NCBI GenBank assembly: GCA_018648945.1
Contig: JABGQJ010000132.1
Location: 1-14,199 of the forward strand
Direction of reading: 5' to 3'
Length of the DNA stretch: 14,199 nucleotides
Source: Victivallales bacterium
GTDB lineage: Bacteria > Verrucomicrobiota > Lentisphaeria > Oligosphaerales > Lenti-02
Notes under the pieces: generated by a model
The model's database searches: none
The model's input: only the letters and a program-made list of their open reading frames with translations
Told to the model about the DNA's origin: nothing
Program-made: the position numbers and the translations under genes
In this document: positions 6,967 through 12,306 of the stretch, in pieces
Numbering within the stretch: position 1 is the stretch's first letter
How the letters are laid out: each line of letters opens with the position of its first letter

Positions 6967-9060
6967 ATGCGGCAAGAAACCACCGAGGAACGCGAAGCCC
7001 GAGAACTGGAACACCTGGTAGAAGAGGTGGAATACGGCTCGGAGACGCAGCTTCCCGGCGGCAGATGGCTGCTTCCTGCCGTGGCTGCGAGCTGGAGCCT
7101 GTTCCAGCTTTCCCTGCCGTACAGCACATGGTTGCTGAACCAGCTGCACCTCTCATTCTCCCTGCATGCGGGTCTGGTGCGGGCAATCCACCTCTCGTTT
7201 GCCATCGGCCTGGTGTTTCTGAGCTTCCCGCACTGGCGGCGGCGAGGACTGCGAGACCCTGTTTCGCATGAGCCCTTGGGGCCGGTGCGCAGCATCCTTG
7301 CCTACCTGCTGGTCGTCGTTGCGGTGTTGGCTGCGAGCTTCTATGCGCTGGACTACGCGGGTATCGCCAAACGAGGCGGCATTCCGGGAACGCTCGACCG
7401 GGTGGTCGGAATCGCGTTGCTCCTGCTGCTTCTGGAGGCGGCGCGGCGCGCGCTGGGCTGGGCCCTGCCAGTGATTGCGGGTTTCTTCGTGCTAGTCTGC
7501 TTCTTCGGTCCGGAACTGCCTGCCTTCATGGCGTTCAAACGGTTGAGTCTGGACCGGGTGATCTCGCAGTTGACCATGTGCAGCGAGGGGGTGTATGGCG
7601 TGCCCCTTGGTGTCTCGGCCTCCATGGTGTTCCTGTTTGTTCTGCTTGGCGCAATCCTGGAGAAGAGCGGGGGCGGACACTACTTCGTGGACCTTGCCTT
7701 CAGTCTGCTCGGCACTCACCGCGGCGGCCCGGCCAAGGCGGCGGTGCTGGCCAGCGGCATGACCGGGCTGGTCTCCGGATCGAGCATCGCCAACGTGGTG
7801 ACCACCGGAACCTTCACCATCCCGCTGATGAAGCGCGCGGGCTACCCGGCGGAGAAGGCGGCAGCGGTGGAGGTCGCCGCCAGTACCAACGGCCAGCTCA
7901 TGCCGCCAATCATGGGGGCCGCCGCCTTCATCATCGCGTCGACGGCCAATGTGGAGTATCTGGTGGTTGTCAAGGCCGCCTTTGTGCCGGCCATCGTCTC
8001 CTACCTGGCGCTGATCTACATCACCCACCTGGAGGCCTGCAAGCTGGGGCTAAAGGGTGTGCCCCGGGAGGAGCTTCCCCGGTTCTGGCAGACCTTCTTC
8101 TCCGGGATCCACTTCCTCCTCCCCCTGGCGCTGCTTGTTGTCTTGCTTGTGCAGCGTTTCTCTGCGGAGCTGGCCGCCTTCTGGGCCATCGTCCTGCTCG
8201 CAGCTCTGGTGGCCGTCCGTGAACTCCATTCCTCCCGTCGAGCCGGGGATCGCTTGCGGAACGGCTGGCGGCGGGCGGGAGTTCTCCTCTGGGAGAGCCT
8301 CGTCGCGGGTGGGCGCGGGATGATGGGAATTGGCGTGGCCTGCGCCACCGCCGGTATCATCGTCGGGGTAATGACCCTTGGCCCCGGCAGTCTCGTGACG
8401 GACGTGGTCGCGCGGCTGGCTGGCAACAACCTGGCCCTGCTGCTGATTCTCACCGCCTTCATGTCGTTGGTCCTTGGCATGGGCTTGCCCACCACGGCCA
8501 ACTTCATCGTCATGGCCGCCGTAGTGGCACCCACCATCGCCAAGCTGTCTGGTTTGCCCCTGACCGGGGTGGAGAGCCTGCCGGTCTACTTTTTCGTCTT
8601 CTTCTTCGGCATCCTGGCCGACGACACTCCCCCCGTGGGTCTGGCGGCCTATGCGGCCAGCGCCATCGCCAAGTCCGACCCGATCCGCACAGGCATCCAG
8701 GGCTTCACCTACGACCTGCGCACCGCGATCCTGCCCTTCATGTTCTTCTTCAACCATCGGTTGCTGCTGATTGGGGTCCATTCTGTCTGGCACGCGGCCT
8801 GGGTGTTCGGGGTGGCGCTGGTTGCCATGTTCGCCTTTGCCTCAGTTACCCAAGGCTATCTGCTGCGCTCCAACCGATGGTACGAGTCGGTGCTGCTGGC
8901 GGCGGGGGCGCTCTTCATCCTCCGTCCCGGCCTGCTGCCCGGCTTGCCCCGCGCCACCGTATGCCTGCTGGCCCTGGGGCTGTGCGCTGCGGTTTCCGGC
9001 TGGCAATGGGTCTGCCTGCGGCGATCTCCCGCGGCGGCGGACACATCGGGTTTCCAGTAG
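6967..9060 (+). CDS. TRAP transporter permease, fused DctQ-DctM (TAXI type)
   Basis: This is a 697-residue integral membrane protein that fuses the small (DctQ) and large (DctM) TRAP subunits, as is usual for TAXI systems. A charged cytosolic N-tail of about 30 residues (ETTEEREARELEHLVEEVE) is followed by DctQ-like helices to about residue 180. The DctM core follows, with the conserved loop MTGLVSGSSIANVVTTGTF starting at about residue 265, then AASTNGQLMPPIMGAAAF, and the second half-repeat GMGLPTTANFIVMAAVVAPT at about 503-522. The C-terminus has additional helices ending near the stop. Together with the upstream lipoprotein it should form a Na+- or H+-coupled importer. AAGGAG at 6958-6963 is only three bases from the ATG, which is short but the only candidate. 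The gene ends the operon; the next gene has its own promoter overlapping this gene's last codons. Confidence 0.95.
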   Translation: MRQETTEEREARELEHLVEEVEYGSETQLPGGRWLLPAVAASWSLFQLSLPYSTWLLNQLHLSFSLHAGLVRAIHLSFAIGLVFLSFPHWRRRGLRDPVSHEPLGPVRSILAYLLVVVAVLAASFYALDYAGIAKRGGIPGTLDRVVGIALLLLLLEAARRALGWALPVIAGFFVLVCFFGPELPAFMAFKRLSLDRVISQLTMCSEGVYGVPLGVSASMVFLFVLLGAILEKSGGGHYFVDLAFSLLGTHRGGPAKAAVLASGMTGLVSGSSIANVVTTGTFTIPLMKRAGYPAEKAAAVEVAASTNGQLMPPIMGAAAFIIASTANVEYLVVVKAAFVPAIVSYLALIYITHLEACKLGLKGVPREELPRFWQTFFSGIHFLLPLALLVVLLVQRFSAELAAFWAIVLLAALVAVRELHSSRRAGDRLRNGWRRAGVLLWESLVAGGRGMMGIGVACATAGIIVGVMTLGPGSLVTDVVARLAGNNLALLLILTAFMSLVLGMGLPTTANFIVMAAVVAPTIAKLSGLPLTGVESLPVYFFVFFFGILADDTPPVGLAAYAASAIAKSDPIRTGIQGFTYDLRTAILPFMFFFNHRLLLIGVHSVWHAAWVFGVALVAMFAFASVTQGYLLRSNRWYESVLLAAGALFILRPGLLPGLPRATVCLLALGLCAAVSGWQWVCLRRSPAAADTSGFQ

Positions 9061-9079
9061 TCCTGCCAGCGTGTATACT
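9051..9079 (+). promoter_or_regulatory. Probable sigma70-type promoter for the Fe-S / propeller genes
   Basis: TTTCCA (9051-9056, 4/6 to the -35 consensus) and TATACT (9074-9079, 5/6 to the -10 consensus) are separated by exactly 17 bases. The predicted start near 9086 gives a leader of about 30 bases to the ATG at 9116. The -35 box lies in the end of the permease gene. This is the best promoter-like sequence I found in the window. Confidence 0.5.
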
Positions 9080-9115
9080 TCACCGGCTCGCATGAACCCG
9101 CCTTCCTGGAAACCG

Positions 9116-10390
9116 ATGAAACGAATACTCGCCCCCGTTCTTCTTGGCTTGCTCGGCACGGGCCGGGCCATTGGCAGTGAGCGCTTTCCGCGTCCTGAGC
9201 TTCCGAGTGGGCGGAGCACGCCCGGATCCCTTTGGCCGGTTCCTGGCAGCGTGGGTAGCGAGTGGCTTGATGTGAGCGTGCTTGGTCTGGCTTTGGCCCT
9301 CGCGGCCTACTTGGCACTGGTCCGCCGGTCCCGCCGGGGGATGGTGGCGCTGGCGGTGTTCTGTCTGGCCTATTTTGGGTTTGTGCGGCGTGGGTGCGTG
9401 TGCTCGGTGGGGTCGTTCCAGAACCTGGCGGAAGCCCTCTGCAATCCAGGCGTCTCGGTACCTGCCTCGGTGCTCTTCTTCTTCGTGCTTCCCTTGCTGG
9501 CAGCCCTACTCTTCGGCCGGGTGTTCTGCGCGGCTGTCTGCCCCCTGGGGGCGATCCAGGAACTGGTGGCCCGCTACCCACGCCGTCTGCCGCGCTGGGC
9601 GACGGAGTGGCTTCGCCTGATTCCTCGCGTGTACCTTGGGCTGTCGGTGCTGTTGGCAGCCACGGGCACCGCCTACTGGGTCTGTCAATACGACCCCTTT
9701 GTGGCTCTGTTTCGGCTCTCCGGCCCGCTGCCCATCCTGCTGCTCGGCGGTGCCACGCTGGTGGTGGGCGTATTCGTGAGCCGGCCCTATTGCCGGTTTG
9801 TCTGTCCCTATGGCGTGCTCTTGGGCTGGATGAGCCACCTAAGTTGGCGACATCTCAGCATCACCCCGGACGACTGTGTCGTCTGCGGCCTCTGCGAGGA
9901 TGCCTGCCCCATGGATGCCATTCTGCCGGCCACGGCGGAACGGACCGCCGAGACCCGCACCAGAGGGGTGCGCGGGTTGGCCTTTGCCGCCTTCTTGCTG
10001 CCGGTTCTGGTCGCTGCGGGCGCCTGGGCTGGCGCCTACCTTGGCAAGCCCTTGAGTTCTCTCCATGAGGATGCCCAGCTCGCGGCCCAATTCGTCGCGG
10101 AAGATGGGGGCGCCGAACCCACCGCGATCTCGAAGTCATTCCATAGCGGCCCACGCTCAAGGGAACAGCTGGAGCAGGACCTGCAGTCCAGGCGGGACCG
10201 CCTGGCCCATGGCGGTCGCTGGTTTGGTGCCTTCCTTGGCCTGCTGGTCGGCATGCGGCTGATCAGCCTACGAGTCCGGCTGAAGCGGGACGGGTACGAA
10301 CCCGACCGGGCCGAGTGTGTCAGTTGTGGACGCTGCTTCGCCTCCTGCCCCCGGCAACACGCCCTGGAGAAAGCGAGAAACGATGGCTGA
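9116..10390 (+). CDS. NapH/NosR-like membrane iron-sulfur protein
   Basis: This is a 424-residue polytopic Fe-S protein of the NapH/MauN/NosR/CcoG-like group, which passes electrons between the quinone pool or ferredoxin-like donors and partner proteins. The ATG at 9116 starts a signal-like segment (residues 1-20). An ATG at 9092 lacks a ribosome site. The membrane core has the family CxxxCP motifs CAAVCP (138-143) and CRFVCP (226-231) and a QYDPF segment. Two ferredoxin motifs of the form CxxCxxCxxxCP, each suited to a [4Fe-4S] cluster, are at residues 254-265 and 401-412; they are separated by a further membrane region and a charged loop. An additional CVC (94-96) precedes the core, in RRGCVCSVGSFQN. 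There is no NosR-type FMN-binding domain. The stop overlaps the propeller gene by 8 bases, implying tight coupling. A role delivering electrons to or from the downstream diaphorase is inferred from position. Confidence 0.88.
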   Translation: MKRILAPVLLGLLGTGRAIGSERFPRPELPSGRSTPGSLWPVPGSVGSEWLDVSVLGLALALAAYLALVRRSRRGMVALAVFCLAYFGFVRRGCVCSVGSFQNLAEALCNPGVSVPASVLFFFVLPLLAALLFGRVFCAAVCPLGAIQELVARYPRRLPRWATEWLRLIPRVYLGLSVLLAATGTAYWVCQYDPFVALFRLSGPLPILLLGGATLVVGVFVSRPYCRFVCPYGVLLGWMSHLSWRHLSITPDDCVVCGLCEDACPMDAILPATAERTAETRTRGVRGLAFAAFLLPVLVAAGAWAGAYLGKPLSSLHEDAQLAAQFVAEDGGAEPTAISKSFHSGPRSREQLEQDLQSRRDRLAHGGRWFGAFLGLLVGMRLISLRVRLKRDGYEPDRAECVSCGRCFASCPRQHALEKARNDG

Positions 10391-12101
10391 ACCTGTACCC
10401 AACGGCGGTGGAACTCTGCGTCAGTGTGCGGCGGTGCTGATCGCCGTGGCCCTGGTGTTCTGTGCGGTTGCGGGCGCCTGGCTGGGAGCTCACGCTCTGC
10501 ACGAGAAGAGCGTACGCCCGGCCAATCACAAGGCCCTGGTGAAACTGCAGGACGCCGCTGCTCGGCATCCGAGGGACGAGGAACTGAAGGAGGCCTATCG
10601 GACGCTGGATGTGGAGATCCGCACGGAGGCGGAACGCGTCCAGGCCTTTCGCAGGCGCGGCGTTCGGGTGCTTGGCGGGGGATTGCTGGTCTTGCTGCTG
10701 GCGGCGGCAGCCTGGGTGCATTCCTCGCCCACCGGCCTAGGCCTGCCGGGGGCTGACCTACCGGATGAGGCGTCCGAACGGGCCGTGCGGCGTTGGGGCA
10801 TGGTGGCTGGAATCGTGGCTCTGGCCATATTTTCATGCGTGATCCTCTGGCCACGCGACGACGGCGGGACCTCGGGCAAGAAGGACAACGGTGACAAGGT
10901 GGCAGTGGATCCTGGGCCACCACCCAGCTTTGCCGATGCCAAGGGCCAGTGGCCCGCCTTCCGGGGGGTTGGGGCAGTCGGGCTGGCCGACTCCTCGATG
11001 ACCCCGCCCCTGACCTGGGATGGCAAGGCAGGCACGAACATCGCCTGGAAGGTAAAGACCCCGCGCCACGGCTTCAGCTCGCCGATCCTCTGGGACGGCA
11101 AGCTCTTCATCACTGGCGGGGACCAGGAGAGCCGCGACATCTACTGCTACGATGCAGGCGCGGGCACGCTGCTCTGGACGGCCGATTCCGCCAACATCCT
11201 AGGCAGTCCTGCAGAGCTCCCCGAGGTCAGCGAGGACACGGGCTTTGCCGCCGCCTGCCCCACCACCGACGGGCAACGGGTCTATGCCATCTATGCCACC
11301 GGGGATGTGCTGGCGGTCGACTTCTCCGGCAAGCGCATCTGGGGGCGGAATCTGGGACCGCCCAACAATCCCTACGGACACGCCTCGTCGCTGGTCGTGC
11401 ACCGGGGACGCCTACTGGTGCAATACGACCACTTTGACGAATCCCGCCTGATCGCCTTGGCCGCGACCACTGGCGAGACGCTCTGGGAGAAGAAACGCGA
11501 GGTGGGTGCCAGTTGGGGCACGCCCGCCCTGGCCACCGTCGGCAAGCGCACCGAGGTCTACCTGAACGCCGAGCCCTTTGTCATGGCCTTCGATGCCGAG
11601 ACCGGCAACAAGCTGTGGCAGAACGAGTGCATGGGCGGCGAGGTCGGCCCTTCGCCAGCCTACGCGGATGGCCTGGCCTACTTCACCACCGACTACGCCA
11701 TGCTCGCCGCCATCCACACCGGCGGCACCGACAAGGACGGCACCATCGCCTGGCAAACGGAGGACGAGTTGCCGGACGTCTCCAGTCCCGTCGCCGCCAA
11801 CGGTCTGGTCTTCGTGAGCACGGCAGCCGGCATTGTCAGCTGCTACGACGCCAAGACCGGCAAGCTCCACTGGCGCCAGGAATACGAAGAGGGTTTCTAC
11901 TCCTCCCCCGTGATCGCCGCGGGACGCGTCTACCTGACCGATCAGAAAGGACTGACCCATGTCTTCGCTGCCACCAAGGAATTCAAGAGCCTGGCCAAGA
12001 ACCAGCTGGGCGAACCTGCCGTGAGCACCTTCGCCTTCCGGGGCAAACGCGCCTACCTGCGCGGCTTCCTTCACCTCTACTGCCTGGTGGGGAAGGAATG
12101 A
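10383..12101 (+). CDS. Membrane-anchored PQQ-like beta-propeller protein
   Basis: This is a 572-residue protein. The N-terminal part has three predicted membrane helices (about 13-38, 94-114 and 138-156), with a charged helical loop (about 43-92) between the first two. A low-complexity linker (157-183) leads to a beta-propeller (about 188-572) that begins with WPAFRG and carries repeated PQQ-like blade signatures, for example AGTLLW, GKRIWG, TGETLWE, TGNKLWQ, GTIAWQ and TGKLHWR. Such propellers occur in BamB and in PQQ dehydrogenases. I cannot see that PQQ-binding residues are present, so it may be a structural or protein-interaction domain. The ATG at 10383 overlaps the upstream stop by 8 bases and is preceded by a weak GGAG (10366-10369). 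Its fixed pairing with the Fe-S protein suggests a membrane redox complex. Propeller identity is clear; function is not. Confidence 0.88.
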   Translation: MAEPVPNGGGTLRQCAAVLIAVALVFCAVAGAWLGAHALHEKSVRPANHKALVKLQDAAARHPRDEELKEAYRTLDVEIRTEAERVQAFRRRGVRVLGGGLLVLLLAAAAWVHSSPTGLGLPGADLPDEASERAVRRWGMVAGIVALAIFSCVILWPRDDGGTSGKKDNGDKVAVDPGPPPSFADAKGQWPAFRGVGAVGLADSSMTPPLTWDGKAGTNIAWKVKTPRHGFSSPILWDGKLFITGGDQESRDIYCYDAGAGTLLWTADSANILGSPAELPEVSEDTGFAAACPTTDGQRVYAIYATGDVLAVDFSGKRIWGRNLGPPNNPYGHASSLVVHRGRLLVQYDHFDESRLIALAATTGETLWEKKREVGASWGTPALATVGKRTEVYLNAEPFVMAFDAETGNKLWQNECMGGEVGPSPAYADGLAYFTTDYAMLAAIHTGGTDKDGTIAWQTEDELPDVSSPVAANGLVFVSTAAGIVSCYDAKTGKLHWRQEYEEGFYSSPVIAAGRVYLTDQKGLTHVFAATKEFKSLAKNQLGEPAVSTFAFRGKRAYLRGFLHLYCLVGKE

Positions 12102-12148
12102 ATGCAGAATTCAGGAGTCAGAATTCAGAATTCAGAAGGAAGAAGGGA
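12100..12148 (+). repeat. Left array of degenerate 7-base repeats
   Basis: Seven consecutive heptads read GAATGCA, GAATTCA, GGAGTCA, GAATTCA, GAATTCA, GAAGGAA and GAAGGGA, consensus GAATTCA. The first heptad overlaps the stop codon of the propeller gene. Heptads one to five are the inverse complement of the heptads in the right array: aligning 12100-12134 against 12256-12290 gives 31 of 35 matches. The two arrays could form a long hairpin with a loop of about 120 bases in mRNA. Confidence 0.85.
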
Positions 12149-12212
12149 GAAGGCAAGAGCCGGAATGCGGGAGACGCCTTCCCGAACAATGACTGATCCT
12201 CCCGACTCCCGA

Positions 12213-12227
12213 TCCCGCAGAGCGGGA
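12213..12227. other. Short perfect hairpin inside the repeat element
   Basis: TCCCGC (12213-12218), loop AGA, GCGGGA (12222-12227). It lies in the spacer between the two heptad arrays. There is no following T-tract, so I do not call it an intrinsic terminator. It could nest inside the larger hairpin. Confidence 0.45.
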
Positions 12228-12248
12228 CTACTGCTTCTCACCAGCTCC

Positions 12249-12304
12249 TGACTCCTGACTTCTGACTTCTGACTCCTGAATGCTGAATTCTGAACCCTGA
12301 ATCC
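12249..12304 (+). repeat. Right array of degenerate 7-base repeats, inverted to the left array
   Basis: Eight consecutive heptads read TGACTCC, TGACTTC, TGACTTC, TGACTCC, TGAATGC, TGAATTC, TGAACCC and TGAATCC, consensus TGAMTYC. The array ends three bases before the ATG of the next gene. Together with the left array and the spacer it fills the whole 205-base gap between the propeller and diaphorase genes. It resembles the interspersed short tandemly repeated heptanucleotides described in some bacterial genomes. Whether it is mobile cannot be judged from one copy. Confidence 0.88.
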
Positions 12305-12306
12305 CG

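Noticed and set aside
6018..7295. 425-residue - strand frame opposite the TAXI lipoprotein and the permease start
   Set aside because: It spans two well-supported + strand genes and has no domain signature.
10036..10923. 295-residue - strand frame, Arg/Pro-rich
   Set aside because: The low-complexity Arg/Pro composition is typical of antisense translation of GC-rich DNA. It lies opposite the Fe-S and propeller genes.
12213..12227. Hairpin as an intrinsic terminator after the propeller gene
   Set aside because: The stem is only 6 bp and no run of T follows. A role of the larger inverted repeat in termination remains possible but unproven.
12100..12304. Heptad arrays as a CRISPR array
   Set aside because: Repeat units are 7 bases, contiguous and inverted between arrays, with no unique spacers of 30 bases or so and no cas genes.
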